Origin: Oceanibaculum pacificum
Lineage (GTDB): Bacteria > Pseudomonadota > Alphaproteobacteria > Oceanibaculales > Oceanibaculaceae
DNA: 47,155 nt
Direction: 5' to 3'
NCBI RefSeq assembly: GCF_001618175.1
Contig: NZ_LPXN01000098.1
Span: 1-47,155, forward strand
Shown here: in pieces, positions 21,479-29,358 of the stretch
Position numbering within the stretch: position 1 is the stretch's first letter
Layout of the letters: every line of letters begins with the position of its first letter
Program-made: the position numbers and the translations under genes
The notes under the pieces: model-generated
Database searches by the model: none
What the model saw: only the letters and a program-made list of their open reading frames with translations
What the model was told of the DNA's origin: nothing

Positions 21479-21498
21479 CACCATCGGACACCATCGGA
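21479..21498 (-). repeat. Tandem 10-base direct repeat before mdtA
   Basis: CACCATCGGA occurs twice without a gap (21479-21488 and 21489-21498; TCCGATGGTG on the mdtA strand), about 50-70 bases upstream of the mdtA ATG. Response regulators of efflux operons often bind direct repeats spaced by one helical turn, so a binding site is plausible but unproven. Confidence 0.45.
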
Positions 21499-21547
21499 TA
21501 GATGCAACTGATTATTAAAGCAAGATCGGCCTTCGGACTAAGCAGGC

Positions 21548-22462
21548 TCAGTCCTGGTGATAGGTCGAGCGGGTGACGGAAACCTGCACGTCCATCCCCA
21601 GGCACTGGGCTCCGTCATGGCTGTAGCTGCCACTGACCGGCAGGGCCTGCGCGGGGGTGCGGGTGGCCGCCACGCGCACCAGGTTGCGGCCGGCGACGAT
21701 GCGGTTGGTCGGGTCGAATTCGATCCAGCCCAGCCCCGGCAGGAAGATATCGGCCCAGGCATGGGTTGCGCCGGTGCCGCTTAAATGTTCCTGCGCGCTT
21801 GGGTCCGGCGTGCCGTCATCCTTCAGGTCGTGCAGCGGATCGTAGAGATAGCCGGTGACGAAGCGGGCGGCAAAACCCAGAACGCGCGCCGCCTCCATGA
21901 ACAGCAAGGCGAAGTCCCGGCAGGTGCCGCTGGCCGTCAGGATCGTCTGAGCCGGGGACTGCACGCCGATCTCCTCGCGCCGGCGATAGACGAAGCTGCG
22001 ATGAATAACACTGCTCAACATATCCAGCAGGCGCAGGCTGCCGTCCGGCAAGTCCGGTAGGGCCTGGGAAACCCACTGCTCTACCGTCGCCCGGTCCTGC
22101 GGGCATTGCAGCGGTAGGAGCGGCGCCAAGTCGATGCTATCCTCTGCTTCGTATTGAAAGGGATAGGCGCCGGCATGGCGCTCGATCCTGGTCATCGGTT
22201 CGTCGAAGCCGTAGCGGCGCAGCACAAGTTCGCTAGCGATCACCAGCTCATCCGCCGCCTCGTGGAACGAAAGCAGGGCGACAGAGTTTCCGAATGTGTC
22301 GAACGCCCAGCGAACATCGGCGGACGGCGTGATGGTAAGGCTTGAATCCAGTATGCGCATGTCGTGGGCGTCGCGGGGCCGGATCATCAGGCGATGAAGG
22401 CCGAAGCTGACGCAGCGATCGTAGCTGTATCGGGTCCGGTGGCTGATACGCAGTGTTCTCAT
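21548..22462 (-). CDS. Transglutaminase-like cysteine protein with bacterial N-terminal domain
   Basis: Protein of 304 aa with an N-terminal beta domain of the Bact_transglu_N type (about 1-85, RISHRTRYSYD...RLMIRPR) and a transglutaminase-like core. The catalytic triad is intact: Cys181 (SGTCRDFALLF), His234 (THAWADIFLPG) and Asp250 (WIEFDPTN). Such proteins are probably cysteine proteases or transamidases; no substrate is known. The frame extends to 22630, but MRTLRISHRTRYSYD at 22462 is the normal family start. It is divergent from a second transglutaminase-like gene across 179 bases, which suggests joint control. Cytoplasmic: no signal peptide. Confidence 0.88.
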   Translation of the reverse strand: MRTLRISHRTRYSYDRCVSFGLHRLMIRPRDAHDMRILDSSLTITPSADVRWAFDTFGNSVALLSFHEAADELVIASELVLRRYGFDEPMTRIERHAGAYPFQYEAEDSIDLAPLLPLQCPQDRATVEQWVSQALPDLPDGSLRLLDMLSSVIHRSFVYRRREEIGVQSPAQTILTASGTCRDFALLFMEAARVLGFAARFVTGYLYDPLHDLKDDGTPDPSAQEHLSGTGATHAWADIFLPGLGWIEFDPTNRIVAGRNLVRVAATRTPAQALPVSGSYSHDGAQCLGMDVQVSVTRSTYHQD

Positions 22463-22641
22463 CGAACAATGACTATGGACAAACGGCTCTCCAGAACGGT
22501 CCGGCAGGGGCGACAAGGAGAGGTCGGTCGGCCCGCGCGCTATCCCCGGTCGCAGCGCCGAAATGCCCGCGCCGGGAACGATACCGTTTATTGTGATTCT
22601 GTGTGCCAGGCACACTCTATGCCATGGCAAGAAAGGCGGCC

Positions 22642-23520
22642 ATGTTTATCCGCGTCGGATTTGAGATCATTGTCGAATGCCCGGTCGAAGTGCCGCTGGT
22701 GCTGGCGTTGCTACCGCATTCCAGCTATCCCGGCCGTGTGATCGGCGAGGCCCGGCTGCACGCCGATCCGGCCATCGCGCTGGAAATGTTCACCGACGGT
22801 TTCGGCAACCGCCTCACGCGGGCCGTGGCGCCGGTCGGGCGGCTCAAGCTTTGGTCGGACTGCATTGTGGAGAATGACGGCCAGCCGGATGTCTTCAACT
22901 GGGATGCCGGCCAGCATCCCATTGCCGAATTGCCGACCGAAACCCTCGCCTTCCTGACCGCCAGCCGCTATTGCGAGACCGACGAATTGGTGGCCCAAGC
23001 CTGGGCGCTGTTCGGCGACACTCCTCCGGGCTGGGCGCGGGTGCAGGCGATCTGCAACTGGGTGCATAATCACCTGACCTTCGGCTACCATTACGGTCGG
23101 CCGACCAAGACAGCCGTCGATGCGATGCGCGAACGCACCGGCGTGTGCCGGGATTTCGCCCAGCTTTCGGTCGCGCTGTGCCGGGCGATGAACATCCCGG
23201 CGCGCTATGCCAGCGGCTATCTCGGCGATATCGGCGTGCCGCCCTCCGGGCCGGGCGATTTCTGTGCCTGGTTCGAGGCCTTCCTGGAGGGGCGCTGGTA
23301 TACCTTCGATGCGCGCTACAACACGCCGCGCATCGGCCGGGTGCTGATGGTGCGCGGCCGCGACGCCGCCGACGGGGCGATGATCACCTCCTTCGGCCGT
23401 TATGACATGAAGCTGTTCCGCGTCTGGTGCGACCAGATTACCGAACCGCTGTCCGATCAGGCCATGCTGGCGCTGCTGCAAACCCGTCCTGACGCCCCAG
23501 CCCTGACGCTGGCGCCGTAA
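22642..23520 (+). CDS. Transglutaminase-like protein, canonical His replaced by Cys
   Basis: Protein of 292 aa from ATG 22642 (AAAGGCGG upstream; ATG 22624 would add 6 residues). The transglutaminase core has Cys169 (TGVCRDFAQLS) and Asp223 (YTFDARYN). Where the catalytic His is expected, in GDFCAWFEAFLEG, Cys208 is found. From memory, relatives of this subgroup carry Ser at this place, so the change may be a subgroup trait and not a defect, but then the catalytic mechanism differs or is lost. The N-terminal 100 residues form a beta-rich domain. It shares a divergent promoter region with the intact homologue at 21548-22462, hinting at a working pair. Confidence 0.85.
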   Translation: MFIRVGFEIIVECPVEVPLVLALLPHSSYPGRVIGEARLHADPAIALEMFTDGFGNRLTRAVAPVGRLKLWSDCIVENDGQPDVFNWDAGQHPIAELPTETLAFLTASRYCETDELVAQAWALFGDTPPGWARVQAICNWVHNHLTFGYHYGRPTKTAVDAMRERTGVCRDFAQLSVALCRAMNIPARYASGYLGDIGVPPSGPGDFCAWFEAFLEGRWYTFDARYNTPRIGRVLMVRGRDAADGAMITSFGRYDMKLFRVWCDQITEPLSDQAMLALLQTRPDAPALTLAP

Positions 23521-23591
23521 CCGGCCGCTCCCTACCCCTCCGTCCGCCACGACGCTACACTGCGGGTCAAAAGAACGGCGGAGGAAGCAGC

Positions 23592-24773
23592 ATGACCGGC
23601 ACGCCCAGCCCCTTCACCTTGCATGTGGACCAGGCGGCGATCGACGATCTGCGGCAGCGTCTGGCCTTGACGCGCCTTCCCGATCAGCCGGCGCATCTGG
23701 CCGGCGCTTCCTGGGCCCATGGCGCGGATCTGGCCTATATGCGCGATTTGATCGCCTATTGGCGCGACAGCTTCGACTGGCGGGCGGAAGAGGCGGCGCT
23801 GAATGCCTTCCCGCAATACCGGGTCGAGATCGACGGCATCCCGGTGCATTATCTGCGGGTCGAGGGCAAGGGCGCGGCGGGCGGGCCGGCCCCGATGCCG
23901 CTGCTATTGCTGCATGGCTGGCCAGGGTCGGTTTTCGAGTTTCTCGATATCCTGCCGCGGCTGACCGATCCTGCCCGCTTCGGTGGCGATCCGGCGGACG
24001 CCCTTACCGTCATCGCGCCGTCCCTGCCCGGCTTCGGCCTGTCCTTCGCGCCCGGCCAGCGTCGGCTGGGGGCCGAGGCGATGGCCGATATCCTGGCCAG
24101 CCTGATGACCGACGTGCTGGGCTATCGGCGCTTTGCCGCGCAGGGCGGCGATTGGGGCTCCTTCGTCGCCTCGCGGCTGGCCTATGCCTATCCGCAGCGG
24201 CTGATCGGCATCCATTTGAACCTGATGCCGCTGCGCCGCGACCCCAACGCCATAGCCGACCCGACGCCGGAAGAAGCCCGCTATTTCGCCGAGCTGACCA
24301 AGTGGCTGAAGGAGGAAACCGGCTATCAATGGATCCAGGGCACGCGGCCGCAGACCCTGGCCTTCGCGCTGACCGATTCGCCGGCTGGCCTCGCCGCCTG
24401 GATCGCCGAGAAATTCCACGCCTGGACCGATTGCGACGGCGTCATCGAGAATGCCGTGTCGCGCGACCGCATGCTGGCCGATATCGCGCTTTATTGGTTC
24501 ACCAGGGCCATCGGCTCTTCCTTCTGGCCCTATTACGCCCGGATGCACGGCCCCTGGCCGGTACCGGAAGGCAAGACCGTGGATGTGCCTACCGGCTATT
24601 GCCAGTTCCCCCGCGAAATCCTGCGGCCGCCCCAATCCCTCGCCCGTAAAACCTATACGGACATAAGGCAGTGGAATGTTCTGCCGAAGGGCGGCCATTT
24701 CGCGGCCCTGGAGCAGCCGGCGGCATTGGCTGCGGAAATCCAGGCTTTCTACCGTCTGTTGCGAAACGCATAG
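23592..24773 (+). CDS. Epoxide hydrolase (EHN domain plus alpha/beta hydrolase)
   Basis: Soluble hydrolase of 393 aa converting epoxides to diols. An N-terminal EHN lid (about 5-110, with W41 and W57) precedes an alpha/beta hydrolase fold. The oxyanion motif HGWPG (108-112), nucleophile Asp187 in GGDWGS and a C-terminal His in PKGGHFAALEQP are seen, matching microsomal-type and juvenile-hormone-type epoxide hydrolases. The start ATG has GGAGGAAG upstream. It lies 71 bases after the transglutaminase-like gene and is probably a separate unit. The substrate is not predictable. Confidence 0.93.
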   Translation: MTGTPSPFTLHVDQAAIDDLRQRLALTRLPDQPAHLAGASWAHGADLAYMRDLIAYWRDSFDWRAEEAALNAFPQYRVEIDGIPVHYLRVEGKGAAGGPAPMPLLLLHGWPGSVFEFLDILPRLTDPARFGGDPADALTVIAPSLPGFGLSFAPGQRRLGAEAMADILASLMTDVLGYRRFAAQGGDWGSFVASRLAYAYPQRLIGIHLNLMPLRRDPNAIADPTPEEARYFAELTKWLKEETGYQWIQGTRPQTLAFALTDSPAGLAAWIAEKFHAWTDCDGVIENAVSRDRMLADIALYWFTRAIGSSFWPYYARMHGPWPVPEGKTVDVPTGYCQFPREILRPPQSLARKTYTDIRQWNVLPKGGHFAALEQPAALAAEIQAFYRLLRNA

Positions 24774-24874
24774 CAGATACGATCAACGCAACGCCATTTC
24801 ACATTGATTGACACGCATAGTATATGGAAAATGATTTGAATCTCAGATAGTTCGGTACTTGGGTAGTCAAGCGC

Positions 24875-25564
24875 GTGAGTAACGCAACAGAATCGTTACG
24901 GGTGGACCGCCTCTTCTATTCGTATGGCGCAGGCATGCTAACGCGGGCGGTTTTAAAGGGAGTGTCGTTCTCGGTTTCCGAGGGTGAGGTGATCATTATC
25001 ACCGGCCCTTCCGGATCGGGCAAAACCACCTTGTTGACGATCATAGGCGCGCTACGCCCTTTCCGCGAAGGCAGCGTGCGTTTTCAAGGCCAGGACCTGG
25101 GCGGCATGTCCGAAGCGGGGCTGCTGGATATTCGCCAGCGCATCGGTTTTGTGTTCCAGCGTCATAATCTGCTGAAGTCTTTGCCGGTCATCGAGAATGT
25201 CGAATCTGGCCTGCATCTGCTGCCGGAAACCGATACCGAGATGAACCGCATGCGGGCCGAGGCGATGCTGGAAGCCGTCGGCCTGGGCGGCCGCGGCGCG
25301 GATTACCCGGAGAACCTGTCCGGAGGACAGCAGCAGCGCGTCGCCGTGGCGCGCGCCCTTGTCCGCATGCCGGACATGATCGTCGCCGACGAGCCGACCG
25401 CCGCGCTGGATGCCGAATCCGGTCGCAGGGTGATGGAGGTAGTACGCAACGTCGCCAGCCAGCTCGGCTGCACGGTGCTGATCTCGACCCATGACGAACG
25501 GATTTTCCACGTTGCCGACCGGCGGCTGCATATCGAAGACGGCGTGTTGCAGGTGGTTCATTGA
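24875..25564 (+). CDS. ABC exporter ATP-binding protein, DevA-like
   Basis: ATPase of a MacB/DevBCA-type exporter, 229 aa. Walker A is GPSGSGKTT (44-52), the Q-loop is VFQRHN, the signature is LSGGQQQR and Walker B is IVADEPTAALD, all intact. The start is GTG 24875 without a clear ribosome site; no ATG fits before the Walker A region. The stop is one base from the start of the adaptor gene. Upstream lies an AT-rich 101-base gap with a TTGACA (24808-24813) but no good -10 at 17 bases. The layout ATPase-adaptor-permease matches DevBCA-type exporters (here in the order A, B, C), best known in cyanobacteria. The exported substrate is unknown. Confidence 0.92.
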   Translation: MSNATESLRVDRLFYSYGAGMLTRAVLKGVSFSVSEGEVIIITGPSGSGKTTLLTIIGALRPFREGSVRFQGQDLGGMSEAGLLDIRQRIGFVFQRHNLLKSLPVIENVESGLHLLPETDTEMNRMRAEAMLEAVGLGGRGADYPENLSGGQQQRVAVARALVRMPDMIVADEPTAALDAESGRRVMEVVRNVASQLGCTVLISTHDERIFHVADRRLHIEDGVLQVVH

Positions 25565-25565
25565 G

Positions 25566-26609
25566 ATGATCAGACGACGCAAGCACCTCTGCGCGGTCGG
25601 CGCCGTCATCCTTCTGGTCGGCCTTTCGATCTTCTTCCTCACAGGTCGGAATGACGGCTCTCCCCTGCCCGCCGCGAAGGCGGCTCAACCAGCCGCGCCC
25701 ACCGTTGTTGTCGCCCGCGGGCGGATCGAGCCGCTGGAGAGGCTTCATGTGATTAGCGGGCCATCCCATGGCGGCACCATCGCAGAACTGCGGGTCAAGG
25801 AAGGCCAGCGGGTCCAGAATGGCGATATCCTTGCCATCATCGATACCTATCACACGCGCGCAGCATCCGTGATCGTCGCGGAAAAGAGCCTTGCTTTGGC
25901 CGAGCTGGAACTACAGCAGGTGCGCTGGGGTGCGAAGGAAGCCGATATCGAGGCGCAGAAGGCGCTGGTCGCAATGCGCGCGGCAGAGCTGAAGCGCGCG
26001 GAACGCCAGATGGAGCGCGGCCGCTCCCTTGTCGCCCGGGACATCATTTCGGACGACACCAACGAGTTGCGGTCCCTGGAGATGCAGCGCGCGCGTGAAA
26101 ATCTGCGCCAGGCTGAAGCCAGCCTGCGATCCTTGACCGAGGTACGCGCCATCGACGCGCAGATTGCGGTTGCCGCCGTCGAGGTGGCCCTAGCGGAGCT
26201 GGCGCGCGCCAAGGCGGAACGCGACCAGGACATCATCCGCGCGCCCATCGACGGGACGATATTGACCCTAACGACACGGCTTGGCGCGGCTATCGACGCG
26301 GACGGCGTGCTCAGCATGGCCGATATCGATCAGTTGATGGTCGTGGCCGAGATCGATGCGACGGACGCGCCCCTAATCCAGGTCGGCCATCCGGTCACCA
26401 TCACGTCCGATGTCCTGCCGGAACCGGTGGCGGGGAAGATCGTGCGCATCGCCAACCGGGTCTATCGCAGTGAAAGGCCGACCACCGACGTATTGGCCGG
26501 CCGCGACGCCCGCATCGTCGAAGCCGAGATACGGGTGGAGCCGCCAAAGGCGCTACCCCCGCTGGTCGGGGCGGAAATGACGGTGCGCATAGAGCTCAAC
26601 GATTCCTGA
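25566..26609 (+). CDS. HlyD-type membrane fusion protein, DevB-like
   Basis: Periplasmic adaptor of the ABC exporter, 347 aa from ATG 25566. The N-terminal membrane anchor (LCAVGAVILLVGLSIFFLTG) is followed by a lipoyl half (GGTIAELRVKEGQRV), a long helical hairpin (about 105-220, rich in Ala, Glu, Arg) and the second lipoyl half (RAPIDGTILTLTTRLGAAI), then a beta-barrel domain. The gene starts right after the ATPase stop and its own stop overlaps the permease start (TGATG). The hairpin suggests contact with a TolC-like channel; none is encoded next to it, so it may borrow one, such as the channel of the mdt operon. Confidence 0.92.
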   Translation: MIRRRKHLCAVGAVILLVGLSIFFLTGRNDGSPLPAAKAAQPAAPTVVVARGRIEPLERLHVISGPSHGGTIAELRVKEGQRVQNGDILAIIDTYHTRAASVIVAEKSLALAELELQQVRWGAKEADIEAQKALVAMRAAELKRAERQMERGRSLVARDIISDDTNELRSLEMQRARENLRQAEASLRSLTEVRAIDAQIAVAAVEVALAELARAKAERDQDIIRAPIDGTILTLTTRLGAAIDADGVLSMADIDQLMVVAEIDATDAPLIQVGHPVTITSDVLPEPVAGKIVRIANRVYRSERPTTDVLAGRDARIVEAEIRVEPPKALPPLVGAEMTVRIELNDS

Positions 26610-27796
26610 TGCGGATCGCCACGGCGTTCTCCACCCGGTTGGCCATCCGCCAATTGCGGCATATCGGGCTGCGGTTGTTCGGCACCTTTTCCGGCATCTG
26701 CGTCGCTATCGTGCTGGTGTTCGCGCAGGCTGGTTTCATGAACGCCCTGGTCGGCAGCGCCCTCAACCTGCCCCGTGCGCTGCAGGCGGATTTGTTCATC
26801 ACCGGCCCGCAATTCGAGACCATGGCCTATTCGCCGCCCTGGTTCGCGCGCACCCTGCTGGACAAAGCGCACGCCGTGCCGGGCGTCGCCGATGCCAGGC
26901 CCTTCTATGCGATTATTTCCCAGGCCCGCAATCCCGACGACGGCACCGCCATGTCGGCTCGGTTTATCGCTTTCGAGCCGAACCGGCCGGTGCTGGACCT
27001 GCCGGAAATGACACAGGCGCTGCCGCTGCTGAAGCTCCCTGACACCGCCTTGCTCGACAGCCGGTCGCGGCGCAAATTCATACCGATCATCGAAAGCCTG
27101 GAAAACGGAGAGGAACAGCGCCTCTACCTGCAAAGCCCCGCCGCCACGCTGGCGCCGGAGATGCGGGTGATCGGCCTGTACGGGCTCGGCCCGGACTTCA
27201 CCATCGATGGCAGCTTCATCTTCAGCGACCTGAATTACTACCGGCTGTTCCAGGTGCCGCTCGACCGGCTGTCGCTCGGCCTGCTGACCATTGAGCCGGG
27301 GGCGGACCTGAAGAGCGTGCGCGATGCCGTCGCGGCGGCGCTGGGGGACCGGGCCAAGGTGTTTACCCATGCGGAGTTCGTTGCCGGGGAACGAGATTAT
27401 TTCATCTTCCAGACGCCGATCGGCATCATTCTGGGCTTTGGGCTGGCGGTCGGGGTGTTCATCGGCATCGTTTTCGTGATGCAGGCGCTCTATAGCATCA
27501 TCGATATGAACATCTCCGAATATGCCGTGCTGCGGGCCATGGGCTATCGCGACCTGTTCTTTATCGCGCTGGTGCTGCAAATCGCCCTGCTGATCGGCGT
27601 CGGCGCCTTCATCCCGTCCCTCGGCATCACCTCGCTGATCTACAGCCTGGTCGGCGACGCGACGAAGCTTCGCTTTACGCTTTCGCTCGACATTGTCGGC
27701 TTGGTATTCCTGGCGATGATAATCATGGGGTCCGTCGCGGTCCTGTTCGCCGCCCGCAAGCTGCGGCGCAACAATCCGCTGGATCTATTCGGCTAA
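26609..27796 (+). CDS. ABC exporter permease, DevC/MacB-like
   Basis: Inner membrane permease of 395 aa. It has one N-terminal membrane segment (about 22-45), a large periplasmic domain (about 50-275) and three C-terminal segments (TPIGIILGFGLAVGVFIGIVF, FFIALVLQIALLIGVGAFI, IVGLVFLAMIIMGSVAVLF), the FtsX/MacB layout. The last residues (RRNNPLDLFG) resemble the conserved DevC end. Its ATG overlaps the adaptor stop, so the three exporter genes form one operon. It is convergent, with a 5-base gap, to the diguanylate cyclase gene. Confidence 0.92.
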   Translation: MRIATAFSTRLAIRQLRHIGLRLFGTFSGICVAIVLVFAQAGFMNALVGSALNLPRALQADLFITGPQFETMAYSPPWFARTLLDKAHAVPGVADARPFYAIISQARNPDDGTAMSARFIAFEPNRPVLDLPEMTQALPLLKLPDTALLDSRSRRKFIPIIESLENGEEQRLYLQSPAATLAPEMRVIGLYGLGPDFTIDGSFIFSDLNYYRLFQVPLDRLSLGLLTIEPGADLKSVRDAVAAALGDRAKVFTHAEFVAGERDYFIFQTPIGIILGFGLAVGVFIGIVFVMQALYSIIDMNISEYAVLRAMGYRDLFFIALVLQIALLIGVGAFIPSLGITSLIYSLVGDATKLRFTLSLDIVGLVFLAMIIMGSVAVLFAARKLRRNNPLDLFG

Positions 27797-27801
27797 GAGC
27801 C

Positions 27802-28836
27802 TCAAGCGACGGCGCGGCGGCGGCCCTTGGCCCAGATATCCATGCCGACATTGAACAGCCGGAAAGTGTTGCGCCCCGCCGCCTTGGCAGCATAGAGCGC
27901 GCTGTCGGCCTTCATCAGCAATTCGGATTCCAGCGCCCCGTCGAACGGCGCTATGCCGATGGAAGCGCCAATCTCCAGCAGATCGCCGGCATAGTCGATC
28001 GGCCGGCCGATGCGCTCGATGATCTGCTGCGCCAGCGCCGCCAGCGCCGCATGGCCGCTGCCGGGGCCGACAAGGATGGCGAACTCGTCGCCGCCGATGC
28101 GCGCCACCATTTCGGCTACCTCCCCGATTCCCTTCAGGCGCAGGGCCGCCTGCTGCAGGCAGTAATCGCCAGCCGCGTGGCCGTAGGTATCGTTGATGCT
28201 CTTGAAGCCGTCCAGATCGACCAGCAGCAACGCCCCCTCGCCGCCGATCATGCCCGTCAGCGCCGGCTGGAAGCTGCTGCGGTTGGCCAGGCCGGTCAGC
28301 ACGTCGTATTCCGCCAGATAGCGCGTCCGGTCGGACAGGATTTTCTCCTCGGTGATATCCTGCTTCATGCCGAAGATGCGCACCGCCACGCCATTCTCGC
28401 GCTCTACCGTCGCGGTGATCCGAATCCAGCGGCGATTGCCCTTGCGCGTGACGATCTCGGCATCCAGCGAAAAACCGGTTCCATCCTCGATCGCCTTGGT
28501 GCGACGGCGCTCCAACTCGGCGGCGGATTCAGGCGTGTAGAGCGCCACCGTCTCACCACGGTCCAGCGCCGAGCCGCGCGGCAGGTCGAAAATATCGTAG
28601 ACCATGTCGGTCCAGGTCAGCCGCTCGCCGTCGAGATTGCATTCCCAGACGCCGATGCGCGCGGCCGCCGACGACCGGTCAAAGATTTTCCGGCTATGGG
28701 CGAGGCTGGCCTCCTGCTCCCGGATCAGCGCCCGCTGCGCCGCCAACTCCGCCTTCAAGGCATCGATGACCATGGCATCGCGCCGCCGCAGCGCCACCAG
28801 CCGTCGGATCGTTTGCGTCAATACGCTCTGGCGCAT
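27802..28836 (-). CDS. PAS-GGDEF diguanylate cyclase
   Basis: Predicted c-di-GMP synthase of 344 aa from ATG 28836. A short coiled coil (about 20-50) precedes a PAS domain (about 55-165, IGVWECNLDGERLTWTD... with PAC region) and a GGDEF domain (170-335). The active-site motif is GGDEF (248-252) and the substrate-binding DLDGFKSIND is intact, so it should be active. The inhibitory RxxD site normally eight residues before GGDEF is replaced by ExxE (EVAE), so product inhibition is probably absent. No membrane segment is seen; it should be a cytoplasmic sensor. The frame extends to TTG 28917, but the DNA there is AT-rich and looks like promoter sequence. Confidence 0.92.
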   Translation of the reverse strand: MRQSVLTQTIRRLVALRRRDAMVIDALKAELAAQRALIREQEASLAHSRKIFDRSSAAARIGVWECNLDGERLTWTDMVYDIFDLPRGSALDRGETVALYTPESAAELERRRTKAIEDGTGFSLDAEIVTRKGNRRWIRITATVERENGVAVRIFGMKQDITEEKILSDRTRYLAEYDVLTGLANRSSFQPALTGMIGGEGALLLVDLDGFKSINDTYGHAAGDYCLQQAALRLKGIGEVAEMVARIGGDEFAILVGPGSGHAALAALAQQIIERIGRPIDYAGDLLEIGASIGIAPFDGALESELLMKADSALYAAKAAGRNTFRLFNVGMDIWAKGRRRAVA

Positions 28837-28913
28837 CCGTCGAATCCATCGCCTTTCATGCTCAGGGCATCTGATACTAGCGCAAAAACGATTAAGATTT
28901 CCTACACATAAGC

Positions 28914-29156
28914 TCAATCGCGCGGCAATGCCGCATCAAGCCAGGCGATGCGTGCCCGCGCCGCTGCCAGCGCCGCGTCGGCCGTCCGGTAACTCCCGCC
29001 GCCATGCGCCCCGATGCTGAACCAGCCCCGATTATCCTCAGGGTCGCGACGAAATTCCTCAAACCCGTAGGTGCCGTCCGGCCGCGCGAAGATATCGACG
29101 CAGATAGTCTCGCCCGGCTGATTGATCGACCTTACCACCTTATTCGTATGCGCCAT
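28914..29156 (-). CDS. Small uncharacterised protein (80 aa)
   Basis: Predicted cytoplasmic protein from ATG 29156 with an AAGGCG ribosome site six bases upstream. It has the look of a folded small domain: two short strands (ICVDIFARPDGTYGFEEFRRD), a Trp-containing turn (NRGWFSIG) and an Ala-rich C-terminal helix (DAALAAARARIAWLDAAL). No known family is recognised. It precedes the diguanylate cyclase on the same strand (77 bases) and could be cotranscribed with it. It is divergent from the siderophore receptor gene, whose Fur-like region it shares. Confidence 0.6.
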   Translation of the reverse strand: MAHTNKVVRSINQPGETICVDIFARPDGTYGFEEFRRDPEDNRGWFSIGAHGGGSYRTADAALAAARARIAWLDAALPRD

Positions 29157-29275
29157 CGCCAACGCCTTGGTCAGCCCGCTTCCAACGGGTTCGATTGTAG
29201 CGCAGGAAGCGGGGCGATTCTAAAGGCTTGTCGTCCAATCCCTTATTGCATCAAACGGCTAATATCATTATTAAA

Positions 29276-29296
29276 TGCGATTGATTCTTACTATCA
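29276..29296 (+). promoter_or_regulatory. Fur-box-like site before the siderophore receptor
   Basis: TGCGATTGATTCTTACTATCA at 29276-29296; its inner 19 bases (29277-29295) match 12 of 19 positions of the Fur consensus palindrome. Just upstream, AATATCATTATT (29261-29272) is a half-site-like run of the same kind. They lie 60-100 bases before the receptor ATG, in AT-rich DNA, which suggests iron-dependent repression. Confidence 0.5.
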
Positions 29297-29358
29297 TCTA
29301 ATTGGCGAAAGCTGAGGGGCGGCTTTCGATCAGGCGTTTCAACAAAAGGAGGGGTAAA

